Below, piece by piece: positions 54,401-64,000 of a stretch of DNA of 64,000 nucleotides; the first letter of the stretch is position 1; each line of letters begins with the position of its first letter. Where the stretch lies: contig SSNU01000101.1 of the NCBI GenBank assembly GCA_012064415.1, forward strand, positions 185,382-249,381, given 5' to 3'. A program made the translations under genes and the position numbers. The notes under the pieces are model-generated. The model searched no databases and was not told the origin of the DNA. It saw only the letters and a program-made list of their open reading frames with translations. The stretch comes from Gyrodactylus bullatarudis. Lineage: Eukaryota > Platyhelminthes > Monogenea > Gyrodactylidea > Gyrodactylidae.

Positions 54401-57400
54401 GTGTTTCAAAATAAAAAAATCTGATACCTTGTTGATATATAGTCTTTAGATTATCCAATGATCTGGAGTGATTGAATTAGAAAGAGGAGAATGTATAGAG
54501 TTTTGATATAAATAATGTAATGTCTAAAAATTCCCAGAGGTGAAAATATGAGCAGATTTCCACCAAGGTTAAAATTCTAACTGTCCCTGGCTAGGTCAGG
54601 TCTTTGGCACTTGTCGAGACCGAGATTAATTTCAATTCGTAAGAGGCTGAATTATATTGGCTTTAATGGATAGTTTTGAGGAATTAGATATTTTTGCCAA
54701 GCATTGTAGAACTTGATAAGATGATTCTAATGATACTTTCTTCCACATTTGACTATAGTCAAATTATTAATATTGAGAATTTTTCCAGATTTATTTTTGA
54801 CTATAGTTAACTTAAATTTACATTTTTCGACAATATAACTTCTAGGATCTACGTTTTAATTCATTTTATTCAGAGTTGTTCATTTAACATCCATCTTAAT
54901 TTGATTCATCTAATGATAGATAACACTTGTAGGTTTTGAAAAATTCTTAGAGGTATTATGAATAGATTGAATGATTTGAATATATTCACAAATACATGTG
55001 CACAAAATAAAAGTTGAAGACAAATGAAAGAGACTCCAGCTACTGTGAGAGTGGGGTTTATTTTTCACCTCATCCGTAGAATAAAATAGAATTTCAATTT
55101 GAAAATAAAGATTTTGATGAGTCATCCAAAAACTATATAATCTTCTACACTAAATACAGTCTTGATCAATAACTTTGGATTTGCACACAGTAAGATTCTC
55201 TTGCGTGGTTTTTGAAACTAATTCAAGGCAACTTGACGACCATATTTCTACACTGAGCTTTCTTTTAACCTATAAATTCCCACTGGGCTATTTTTATCAC
55301 ATACCATTTTAACAACACATTGTTACTCATCTAAGGCTCGTTAAAAGTATATATTAGAGAGCGGAAATTTTTAACATCGATGTGCAGAGCTCATTTTAAA
55401 GAGAATTTTTCAACGTAAAAGAGTTCCTTTTGAACCATGTATTTAAAATTTTGCTTAGTTACCCCAATTCGCAATAGAAAATACCGATTTTTGAATTAGC
55501 GCCAACTATTTTCAATGAATTTTTCTACTACAATCGATTAAAACCTAAATTTGAGCCGTTTGAATACAATATTAAATTTAAAATAGGTTCGAAAGTTATT
55601 TTAATCAACACTGCATATTCTAGTAAAAATTCCGATTAATTTTGACATATGTTGAAGATGTTTGGGAAAATGGATTTTTGGTATCAGAGAATTAAAACTT
55701 TCGAATTCAAATTTCATAGATGGCATTTTCTAAGTTGGATCTAACGGATTCGCATTGCAGCCGAAATATTGTTCGGAAAAAAATATTTAACTCGCTCTAA
55801 GAGTCTTAGATAAAAATTAAGATTACTTTTACCAAGTAGAATTCAGATATGGATCAAAAAATGACCAAACTTTTGTTCGATAACTCTTGAATTAAAAGTG
55901 ATTTGTTTAAAACAACTGTAGATTTGTAATCGGCGAATTCAATTTTTTAGCCATCTTACTTTTTGTACTGTTTTCTTACAAATCGTTACATTTATTATAA
56001 ATTTATACCCCTATAATAATCAGCATGATGTTGATGAATTTGAAGTTGACTGCTAACGGACATAAAATTTTTTCTTCTATATTGTATTTTTGTATTTGCA
56101 AACATTTTCTGATTGGAATCAAATAATATTTAGAGGGTTCACTCGGGGTAAATAATAATTATTTCATAATGAAGTCTGCACAACTAAAAGGTAAGATCAG
56201 TTACTGACCCCTAAAGAATAAGTAGGCGCGATTTTTCCATTATTTCATGTCAAAAGTTTATGTTCTTAGGTAAAAGTTAAAATTTTTGGGATAATTTCAG
56301 CTTGATAACAAAAAAATTGTACAGATTGATCAAATAAATATATATACTTTTATTTTGGAATAAGAAATTACAGATCTGTATATACAGAATTGCTATGTTT
56401 ACATTGGAAAAAATATACAGAAAAGAGTGTAGGAATACATTTGATATGAAAAGTAGATTTGGGAACTATTCTTATCTACACACACAGAAGCTGGAAAATA
56501 TCACAGATATTTAGAAATAATCTTAAAGATATTTCAAAATATTAAATGGTTACTTTCAGATCTGGAAGAATAGAAATATTGAAATTATTACGATTTAAGT
56601 AATCAAGACCAGCATGACATCCCATGGAGAAAAAAGAGGAAAACCAACTAAATGTTTTACACAATTTCAGTTACTCTCAAGTTAAAAGTTATAACATCAG
56701 TAAACCTAAAAAGTAAAATTTTCCATACGAATACAAAAGATTAAAATTTTTGGTCAAAATCTGAAGAATCTAAAACTATGCACACAAAAATATTCAGCTG
56801 GCTAATCTGGTGTGTTTATACATCTCGAGTAGGAGAGTCTTGTACTTATTTTTAGTATAAAAACATTTGATAATCACTAGGTTAGGGTGAAATTTTTTTC
56901 TCTCCGATCAACTCACGAGAGTACTTTTCTGATAGAATTTTAGTACTCATGTTGAAGCATTTTCGACACATGCTTGAATACGAAACAATGCTATCAGAAA
57001 AGTTTGAGGCTAAAAATTTTACTCCACCCAACTGATCACCAGTAGTTGATCATTTTTTTCTCCTGATTCTATGATACCAATAAATGAAGAGTATCTTTTC
57101 TTCTGATTTATCTGATTAAAATATAAAAAGATCAATTTTGTATCACAAAACAGAGAATAAAAATAAAAAGTAGTACCATTTTGATTAATTAACATTGATA
57201 AAAATCCTTTAACTAAAATTAGTGCTTTGATTTAGTAGCCTGCAATTTCATTCTAATTCAAAATCAAGAATTGCACGGAAATAATGAAAGAAATACATTT
57301 TTAGGTACAGAATATGGGAGAAATAGACAAAATTGGAATTATTCTTAAACTCAATTACAGTAGTTCTTGGTATCATTCTGCAATACCTAATACATCAACA

Positions 57401-60400
57401 GGAATTTATGCTCAGACTCTTGACGAACTTTTTAACTCGATTTAACTCCTCCAAACTGTTTACTAAAGATTTATGTTTACTAATATTCCGAATGGTTGCA
57501 CTTTCAATTCTGTAACTCAACAAGTTCTATATTTGGTTTGGCATTTTTACAATAAAAAATGTTAATCGACCAATCAGAATTGAACATTATTCGTTAAATT
57601 TACTCACAACAAAATCTTTTTCGGTCTCAAAGTAATAGTTACACACTTTCTTCTATTTTATGGACAAATATTCTGTCATATAAGATGATCCATGATAACA
57701 CGAGTATGATATAATAACAAACCTTTCAGTGAACTGACTCGAAAGAAGTTTGTTTTGATTATTTCAAAATCAGAATTCTATAATTCAATCTTTTCATTTA
57801 ATTCTATAGTTATTTTGTTTTGAACACATCCCAAGATAGAAAAAAAAATTCTCGAATCTGGTTGAATGTTGAAGTTCTACCATCCTATTGGTCATCTCAG
57901 GAAAAGAAGCAACATTTTGGTTTGAATGTAATTGATCTCTTGAGCTGTATTATGTGAAATCACCAACTAGTGTCTGATGGTTTAAACAAATTTTTCGAAA
58001 TTTTAATGAATCATCTCTGTTGAAAAAAATGATCATTGTGTTTAGTTCAAAATTCCCAAATCCCATGTACTCCCATTTTAATTTTAAGAAGCAACCTAAT
58101 CCAGAGTATATTATGTCTAATGTTTCAAACATTTCATATCTGCCCCTTATTTTCAAGCAAGTATTCATTTTTAGTACTATACAAAGGGTAAAATATATAC
58201 ATGTGAATAGCATTACATCCCTATGTAATAAATCAAATGTCAGATAAACAGTAAGAATATTTGTCTCGATATATATGTGCACATCTTGTCCTTTAGGATA
58301 TTATTTTATGGGAAATATTAAATGTTATCTTCATAATTATGAGACTCTGTCTCTTCTTACAAGAATTTGGACAAGAGTAAATTCCTTCTGAATAGAAATT
58401 TCAGCTTAGTCATATTGTATGACTCATAACTCAATGAAAAGAAATTACATTGATTTTTGAGCCTAGATACTTCTCAATTTAGAAGAAGATTCACAAAAGA
58501 TTAGCAAAGTTGAAGAACTCAACAGGGATATCAACCTGCTTTCATATTGAAATATTCTGAACTCGTATTGGAATTATGATTTCTAATACACCAGATGAAC
58601 ATCATTATTATAACATTTCAAGATTTCTTTTAGAAACAAATGCAACTGAATTATGTCTTTAATTATCTATCTTAAGTCAGTGTAATAATGTATATTTATG
58701 GATTTTTAAATTTGGCATGTAAAGAATGAAGAGTATGAAAGAAATAGAGCTCTAACTCCTATGTTATATACTCAGACATCGTCTTCCTTTATTAATGAAT
58801 ACTGTCATAGCTTAGTCTCAGTTAATAACAGATTATCTATTTGTCTCACTCCATCTATGTATTAGGATAATAAATAGAGCTCACAGATATAAACCAAAAT
58901 CAAGATACTAGAATGGTCAAAAATTTGAGCTTTAAAGTTTGAAAGAATGGGAATTTGGCACCGAATCAGAATTTTTTTCTTACATTTGGAAATTATTTCA
59001 ATCAAATTAAAATTTTTGATGAAAACTTTCTATTGTATCTGGATTTATATTTGGGAATACTTTAGTATATGTAAATTTTTAACAATAGATATCTGGATAA
59101 ATATTCTATAGACTAAAGCAGTGTTAGCCTAACACTGTTAGATCATCAAATTTTAAATATCAATAATATAAAATTAAAGTACTCACATAATCTTGAGCAC
59201 GAGAATATTCCTTTTGACTATTGATAAGTTTGGCTTCCAACTCTTTAATTCGATTGTTTAATTCATTAATACGTCTATCATTAGAGGATGAATCTCGGGC
59301 TAATTTGGCAGCAATGGAAAATATTCCCCTATCCTTGACAGCTATCCCATTAGTATTAAGAGAATCAATATTCTCATCACTTTCTGATGTTATATTGGAA
59401 TCTGTAAGAATATATTAAAAGTTAACTTGGAAATACTCTGCTGAAATCACTCAAAATTCTATAAAACATTGTTAAATTTAAAAAATTACTTTTCACATTT
59501 ACAATACATTAGAATATAGTAGTATTAATATATCAGAAAATTCTGAAGTTAACTGATACATTGAAAATCTATAAAATTTACAAAAAATCCCAACTTTTTC
59601 ATCAAGAATTTGAATATCTAAAAGAATTTTTGAAATCCAGGTGATGTTGCCCACTTCTGAAGAAAATATTCTAAGAAAAATATGGCAATTTTTCAAATTT
59701 CGATTTGGCGGTAAAATCCCATTTTTCGAACTTTGAACTTGTAATGTTTATTGATTTGAGAGTGGCAGGGTGGTCAAAAGATGTTTTTAGGATCAGTATT
59801 AGACAAGCAAGCTGAATATTGCTATTTAATTTTCGAGGAATTTTAAATTATCGCAATTTCTTTGTTTTTTAATTCTTGTAGAAATATCTATTTCTTCATC
59901 AGAAGCATAATCGGAAATTATAGCGTCACCATCGTCTGAGGAAGTTTGTGAGAGATCAGAATCACTGTAAATTTCTGAAACTAGCTTGCGAGAAAGCACT
60001 GTGTGTTCAACCGTATCCATTGGAGTAATGGAAATAATGAATACATTCTCGATATTATTCAACAATAAAAGGATTGTTCGAGATGAATAACAGCTAAATA
60101 ATCCTCAGAATACTCTGGGGGTGTATAAACCCCCATTTCCCATATGTGCAAAATTTTTTTAGAATATTTTCATTTTTATGGAAAAATAACATATTTTGAT
60201 GATTTTTAGTATCCATGATTGATAATAAAACAAACTAAGATTACGTAAGGGGTTCATATGAATTCACTAAAAAAATTCTATGAGAAATGTTTCAGAAATC
60301 AACTGGGGCTGCATACACCCCCATTTCCAGAACTAGGGTAAACAGTGAAAATGATCAAGAAATCGAAATTCAGCCCCTAAATTGATATGAGATTGATTCT

Positions 60401-62506
60401 CTTGTCTAATTCTGATCATAAAAATCCTGTTTTGACCATTCTGCCACTTTCAATGTTCGAATAAATGGGAATTTGAAAAATGACCTTATTTCTAGATTTT
60501 TATTCTTCAGACTTCAAAACCAAGGAAAATGATCTCAACTAAGAAGTTGATGAGTATGCCTTATAACTCAAGTTTAAAATTACATTGACTCTATTAGATT
60601 TTGACTACTACTGTAATAAGTAAGTTGCCTCACAAGGTTAAAGACAGGGATTTGAATCCTGACTATTGTGTACTGACGAATCCTAATAAGGACGTAACGA
60701 ATTTACATCTGCTACCGATTTCTGACATCTAGGTGTGAGAAGACAATCTTCATCAAGTTAGATTGCGTATGAAAATTCTAATAACCTGTGACCACACTAA
60801 AGTAAAAACACAGTAATTATTTAAAAAAAAAAGATTTTCTCAATGTTGAGGAGCTTTTTTTCCAAGGATATTAAACGAAGAAAAGAATTACCATTTCTGA
60901 GGATTTATTAGTTGTTTTACCAGGTATTTTCCTCGACATTTGAAGAAAAATCCATGAGATAATCCTTGTTTACTGCCATTAGTGGTAAGAAGACAATTTT
61001 GAAATGTAAAAATTACTACGAATAAAAAAAGGGACAGGATCACACAGTAGAGAGAGAGAGAATATTTGAAAATATCCCTCTTGTGATGATCTGTCTCAAG
61101 CGTTCAAGGACAATTCACAATTTATGTTTAATTAGTATTCTCAAAATCCTGTCTCCTAGCATCTTTCAAGTGTTTATTTGATAATTTTGTGGATTGAATG
61201 GATTTCTCTAAAAACTGGGACATTTGGAATATATAAGAATATTCTTATCTAATATCATTAAACTAATTATCGAATAAAGTCAACCATTAGTAGATGGGAA
61301 ATTCATTAGAAAATTGACTTGGAGGGACCAAAAGAATCCTTATTAAATGGAATTTCCATTAGAATCTAATTTAGAATATGTTGATTATGAGTATTTTGTT
61401 TTCTTGAAGGGTTAAAGTGTATTTCTTCAGCTTATGCTACAACTAGCTCGGACAATATTATTTTATCAATTTAAATTTTATTCCAAATGGTCAATATTAA
61501 ATTTTGTACTTTAACTACAGGGAACCGAAACTCACATTTGGGATCCTTTGATAAATCTGACAGAACATTTGCCAGTTGTTCACGAAGAGAACTTCGATCT
61601 TCAATACTTTGCTTTAGTTCAATTTCAAGATCATTAGCCCTTTCCATTGTTGAGCGAAGACGTTCACGAACCTTTTCCTCTAATGCTTTGTGATGCTCGA
61701 ATAGTGATTTAAGGGCCTTTAATACTTCCACTTCTGAACTAACACCAGTACCAAGTCCTGAAGAGTTTTGTCGTTTCACAACAGTCATCCTTAAGCTTCT
61801 TTCGTGACGAGCAACGAGACATTCCAGGTGCTCCAGCAACAACTATTTGAAAAAAATGTTTATAAAAAATCCATTCAAAAGATTCCAATCAAGTCATGTT
61901 TCAAATTGAATTTATTGCAGACTAGATTTTTCTTATTTTTAGCAATGAAATTTACTGTAGTATACAGACTTAAACTAATTTAAAAGCTCCACTAAATTAT
62001 TCAAAATTTCATCACTCACCCGAGTATTATTTCGTTCAGCTTTGAGGTCAGCAACTTCGTCTTCTTTTTCCATGATTTGATCTCGAAGGTGATGAACTTC
62101 TTTGGCCAAAATTGTCAAGTCCTGAATAAGAGAAAACGGTTTGGATTTGATTATTTGAGCTTTCATCAACGTACAAATAGTTTTAAGAATATGCAGTCAA
62201 AGTCAGAAGGATAGAAAGATAATCGAAATTGTATTTAAATCCGTTTCTATGTAAACTTACTTCAGGAAAATTATCCGAAAGTTGTCGAAGAAGGGAGTTC
62301 TTCTCTCGTTCAACTTCTGATAGACGATTCTGAGTGAAAACTAATTGCTCTTGAGCATCTTGAAGATTTTCCATGAGCCTATCCCTTTCATTCAGGATAG
62401 ATAAAAGCATGTCTTCAACATTAGTTCCTTCTCCGCTGACTTGCGATTCTCGATCTCCTTGGCTCGAGTTACCATCTTCTGCTATGGTTGGCATAACATC
62501 ACACAT
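30465..62506 (-). CDS. PPFIA: Liprin-alpha, active-zone scaffold
   Basis: 21 coding exons on the minus strand, in gene order: 62261-62506, 62020-62121, 61536-61842, 59187-59401, 53861-54284, 53234-53391, 52734-52947, 48771-49054, 45619-45811, 44052-44199, 43625-43823, 42093-42119, 41037-41215, 40357-40797, 39757-40133, 35540-35917, 35173-35480, 34303-34505, 32794-33071, 32247-32620, 30465-30599. They sum to 5,190 nt and keep phase throughout, giving 1,729 aa (human about 1,200). Start MCDVMPTI matches MMCEVMPTI. Landmarks: [83 protein letters not shown]...IGKLF, and three SAM domains. The protein organises presynaptic active zones and binds LAR phosphatases, RIM and kinesin-3. Weak donor (GTTCGC) after exon 14. 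The PDZ-binding YSC end of vertebrate liprins is absent. Confidence 0.9.
30774..31060. repeat. Decayed relative of the TTAA foldback element, in the last liprin intron
   Basis: Starts TTAACCCTTCATGTCCCATT, as at 24866, and continues with TGGAACACAA, then CCCCTCATTAGAAAGGAA and CTGACCAAAGTTA. No right inverted arm or second TTAA end was found, so it is truncated. Confidence 0.6.
31145..31415. repeat. Small repeat shared with 42395-42600
   Basis: CGTTGTTCGCTTGCTACCTG, then GTTGTCTTCTGGCTTGTA matches 42434-42475. AGAACTACTTGGTT near 31400 is the inverse of AACCAAGTAGTTCTT at 42388. It lies in the last liprin intron. Confidence 0.5.
35018..35095 (+). ncRNA. Hammerhead-like motif, copy 5, inside a liprin intron
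   Basis: CTGAAGA at 35049-35055 and GAAA at 35064-35067, followed by an ATATAGGCTT loop like copy 3. AGAG before the core can pair with CTCT (35082-35085) after the presumed site, with one unpaired T. The upstream helix is lost. It lies antisense to liprin-alpha in the intron before exon 18. Confidence 0.4.
35918..39756. other. Liprin-alpha intron 15 (3.8 kb)
   Basis: Holds no supported gene. It contains partial copies of the small dispersed repeats (37700-38010, 38600-38760) and the large foldback element at 38937-39650. Confidence 0.5.
38937..39650. mobile_element. Foldback element with arms of about 275 bp
   Basis: 38937-39211 and 39366-39650 are nearly perfect reverse complements. Outer ends read TGACATGAAGATGAGAATTT. 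Inside are ACTATTTTTACAAAAAACTC, AATATTATTTTTTTCTGTG, GGTGCATTTTTGAAATTCG and GATGATATTTGGGATCAAAA. The central spacer is about 155 bp without coding. Related single arms occur at 15105-15210 and 20430-20705. The high arm identity suggests recent movement. No transposase. Confidence 0.8.
42093..42119 (-). other. PPFIA: Liprin-alpha 27-nt microexon
   Basis: Encodes NQQLPSLDK. The acceptor has a strong pyrimidine tract (TCTGTCTCTTTCCTCCTAAG) and the donor is AAG/GTAATT. Phase 0 on both sides, so skipping keeps the frame: a natural cassette exon. Longer 5' extensions hit stop codons or lose the acceptor. Confidence 0.6.
42285..42378. mobile_element. Small hairpin element, about 90 bp
   Basis: AACTCTCGCCCTGGAAATG at the left and CATTTCCAGGGCGAGGGTT at the right are inverted copies. 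The inside holds CAAATGGGATCCACAGGGAC. It sits in the liprin intron before the microexon, next to another hairpin. Confidence 0.6.
42432..42590. mobile_element. Foldback element, about 160 bp
   Basis: Left arm CGTTGTTTGCTTGCTACCTG ... CTACCTGTAGAAAAAGAAA and right arm TTTCTTTTTCTACAGATAGG ... CAGGTAGCAAGCAAACAACG are inverse over about 70 bp with a short loop. Partial relative at 31145-31415. Confidence 0.7.
47414..47500. repeat. Solo end of a mariner-like small element
   Basis: TAGGTTGGGGTGAAATTCTT, then TTTACTCC, AACAACTCAC matches the left end of 56877-57035 (TAGGTTAGGGTGAAATTTTT). TTAGGTTG-type starts are common at mariner ends. No right end found. Confidence 0.4.
48012..48570. mobile_element. 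Foldback element with arms of about 200 bp
   Basis: Left arm 48012-48205 and right arm 48345-48570 are inverse copies. Shared parts: GATTTTTATAGAAATCTCGA, TTTTTTCATCAAGAATTCGA, GGAATCCTACTCATGTTGCC, TTGGCGCCAAA and CGAAAATTTTTATTGAGCTG. Single arms recur at 18815-18925, 59570-59830 and 63530-63740. It lies in liprin intron 8. Confidence 0.75.
49055..52733. other. Liprin-alpha intron 7 (3.7 kb)
   Basis: AT-rich. 49360-49440 (GGTATTCTTGAGACTATCAG, GCCGAGTAACAAGTTTAACT) matches 13135-13195, so a small repeat is present. No gene is supported. Confidence 0.45.
55375..55795 (+). repeat. Dispersed repeat of about 400 bp, copy 2
   Basis: Same landmarks in the same order as 21395-21800, with scattered substitutions and small gaps. 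Relative to copy 1, it has an insertion near 55435-55460. Confidence 0.7.
56877..57035. mobile_element. Mariner-like hairpin MITE, about 160 bp
   Basis: The left end TAGGTTAGGGTGAAATTTTT and right end, read inversely as AGTTGGGTGGAGTAAAATTT, are related. Inside, ACTTTTCTGATAG (56949-56961) and CTATCAGAAAAGT (56990-57002) are exact inverse copies. No coding. Confidence 0.5.
59570..59825. repeat. Single arm of the 48-kb foldback family
   Basis: Contains TTTTTCATCAAGAATTTGAA, GATGTTGCCCACTTCTGAAG, TTGGCG and CCCATTTTTCGAACTTTGAA, then TTTTAGGATCAGTATTAGAC. It interrupts the piggyBac-like fragment next to it, in liprin intron 3. Confidence 0.6.
59826..60346 (-). pseudogene. Truncated piggyBac-like element, N-terminal transposase fragment
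   Basis: On the minus strand the element starts near 60346 with CCCTAGTTCTGGAAATGGGG, next to a TTTA that may be a decayed TTAA. A related GGGGG palindrome lies at 60115-60150. The frame from 60020 (ATG) encodes [20 protein letters not shown], then an acidic Asp/Ser-rich region ([18 protein letters not shown]), as is common at piggyBac transposase N-termini. It ends at 59826, where a foldback repeat begins; the catalytic domain is missing. Confidence 0.45.
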
Positions 62507-64000
62507 TTTTAGTAAATTCAATGCTTAATATATATTTCTAAATGTATTATTGTCCGTTTTATGAATTCTTTTCATATTTTAAATCCATGAGTAACTATGT
62601 CTATGATTCGTTAAAATGTTTACACATTAATTTTTTGAATCTACGCTATTTTATACGCCATATGAATTTCATCAATCTGATGTAGTAAAACAGAATAAGA
62701 TTACTATTTTTATTGTTTGAGGCTGTTTTTTTCATACCAATTCAAGTTTGAAATAAAATTTAATGATAAAATTTATTAATAATATTAAATTAGTAATTTT
62801 TATTCAGATCTTCTTAGTAAGAAGTTCTTATTCTACTAAGATTTAATTATATTAAACTAGTGTAATATAAATAAGATTGATGTGTACTAATTTCATAATA
62901 AACAAATTTTAAAATTGTAGATCTTTACGTACTTTCAGCTCTAAATTTGGTTTTTAGGGATTGCTTCTTTAGACTTTTTAGTTCTATGCTGCTATATTCT
63001 CCTTGAGAAACGAGTCCCACAATATATATATATATTTATTTATTTAAATTTACAGTCGTTACTTTTAAGTAAATACATGAATTATTTGATGATTTTTTTC
63101 AATGAAAAAATTGTTATAATTTACAGCGGGAATCTACTTTTACTTATATCATATAGATATTGATATAAAGTTTTAAATCAATCGGCCCTATTTTAATTTA
63201 TGTGAAAACGTTATTCTCAACTGCTAAAGAATTGATTATTTTTCGTAGACCTAACAATAATGTTTTCAATTCTTATCCACAAAAATTTTGACAGAAAAAA
63301 TTATGATTCACTTCGATACAGTATTAAAATGTAAAAATTATTCACTTTTTTATCTCATGAACAGGCAAAGAGGCCTTTACTTATTCTAATTGTAGAGTTA
63401 GTTTAGATAAGAAAGTCTCTTAGACATTCCCAATTCTATATGATTTATGATTAGTAGAGAGGATAAAATTATGTTGGCCATACACTTAAGACAGCCGTAA
63501 AACTCGTAATCATTTATTCAAATAAAAACTTTCAGCTTAAAGTTCGAAAAAATGGGATTTTGGCGACAAATTGAAATTTAAAAAAAGGCCATATTTTTCA
63601 TTAAAAATAATTTTTTTTCAGAATTCTTTTCTTCAAATCGTAAAAGTGGGCAACATGAGTAGGATTCCAAAAAATCTATAAAAAATTTGAATTCTTGATG
63701 AAAAAATCGAGATTTCTGTAAAAATCATTGATTCCCAACTTCATATCAATTAGCTTTATCAGGAAAAGAAATATTAACATTCAAATTGATAAGATTAAAT
63801 TCTCTAACTATCTGAAATAAGAAGATGGCAGATTATTTCACAAAGAATGATCTCTATTTTGGGCCTGTGATACATGCTATATAAATACTGCCTTTACAAG
63901 AAGAATAGAAAAGATGTCATGGTTCAAAATTTACAATCGGCTAATACCTATTACCAGGTAAAAAATATTATACAGTAGTTTAAATTTCTACTGTTCAAGT
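62507..64000. other. Upstream region of liprin-alpha
   Basis: AT-rich 5' flank or 5' UTR intron of the minus-strand gene. A TATATATATATA run lies near 63021-63035. A TTG codon extends the frame five codons before the chosen ATG (62504-62506), but the ATG matches the family start. Apart from the repeat at 63530-63740, nothing is recognised. Confidence 0.45.
63530..63740. repeat. Single arm of the 48-kb foldback family
   Basis: CAGCTTAAAGTTCGAAAAAA through TTTTGGCG, GTAAAAGTGGGCAACATGAG, TAGGATTCCAAAA and GATGAAAAAATCGAGATTTC to TTCATATCAATTAG. Very close to 48360-48580. Confidence 0.7.

Larger units (their letters stand above)
54285..59186. other. Liprin-alpha intron 4 (4.9 kb, the longest)
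   Basis: Contains the 400-bp repeat at 55375-55795 and the mariner-like hairpin element at 56877-57035, plus a weak copy of the small repeat near 58920-59040. No nested gene is supported. Confidence 0.5.
48771..62506 (-). other. PPFIA: Liprin-alpha exons 1-8: N-terminal coiled-coil region
   Basis: Residues 1-650. Exon 1 MCDVMPTI to NFPE; exon 2 (34 codons) ends at NNTR; exon 3 carries [15 protein letters not shown] and the [18 protein letters not shown] helix; exon 4 carries [20 protein letters not shown]; exon 5 carries [12 protein letters not shown] and [13 protein letters not shown], then an Asn/Ser/Asp-rich insert; exon 6 carries [15 protein letters not shown]; exon 7 carries [13 protein letters not shown]; exon 8 ends with [20 protein letters not shown]. 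All boundaries are GT-AG. This half mediates dimerisation and RIM/CAST binding in the family. Confidence 0.85.

Noticed and set aside
60610..60670. tRNA-like or polymerase III B-box (GATTTGAATCC)
   Set aside because: No A box or cloverleaf could be drawn around it.

Overview
This window looks like AT-rich nuclear DNA of an animal. It holds spliced genes for an animal synaptic scaffold (liprin-alpha), a Golgi GTPase (ARL1), a Rab11-GEF family protein (SH3BP5 type) and a lysosomal-type amino acid transporter (SLC38A7 type). These sit in a dense landscape of retroelements (Penelope-like, Gypsy-like, LINE) and small foldback elements. Very short introns (23, 30 and 33 nt) near the 5' ends of two genes occur alongside introns of several kb. 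That mixture, with the AT richness, recalls some parasitic flatworms and other reduced spiralians, but the species cannot be fixed from this window.

Layout. 1-4.1 kb: decayed Penelope-like element (PLE) pieces, a heavily mutated Gypsy pol, and a second PLE lineage. 4.5-13.5 kb: a nest in which a Gypsy gag-protease ORF and the start of pol are cut by a PLE reverse transcriptase, which is itself cut by a 5'-truncated minus-strand LINE with an open EN-RT frame. The PLE GIY-YIG endonuclease resumes after it, followed by more PLE fragments and a Gypsy pol tail. 15.4-16.7 kb: an intron-free SLC38-type transporter. 18.0-18.5 kb: two convergent, TATA-driven micropeptide genes (41 and 45 aa) that are clearly paralogous. 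18.5-25.5 kb: repeats, including a PLE tail, a terminal-inverted-repeat element carrying an ORF fragment, and a TTAA-flanked piggyBac-like foldback element. 25.7-27.2 kb: SH3BP5-type gene (minus) and ARL1 (plus), head to head about 108 bp apart. 28.1-29.1 kb: an intact two-exon gag-like gene. 30.5-62.5 kb: liprin-alpha on the minus strand, 21 coding exons in one continuous frame (1,729 aa), with introns full of repeats.

Main points of interest: (1) the convergent micropeptide pair, whose proteins are conserved while most codons differ; (2) the mini-introns, placed by homology; (3) repeated candidate hammerhead ribozymes at PLE ends, plus a covarying helix that does not fit the standard hammerhead; (4) a conserved C-terminal PCNA-box-like tail on these PLEs; (5) the spliced gag-like gene; (6) a 27-nt in-frame microexon in liprin-alpha.

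ARL1 acts at the trans-Golgi and the SH3BP5 family activates Rab11 on recycling compartments, so their shared promoter region may link two steps of the same trafficking route. The other genes show no obvious operon-like relation.
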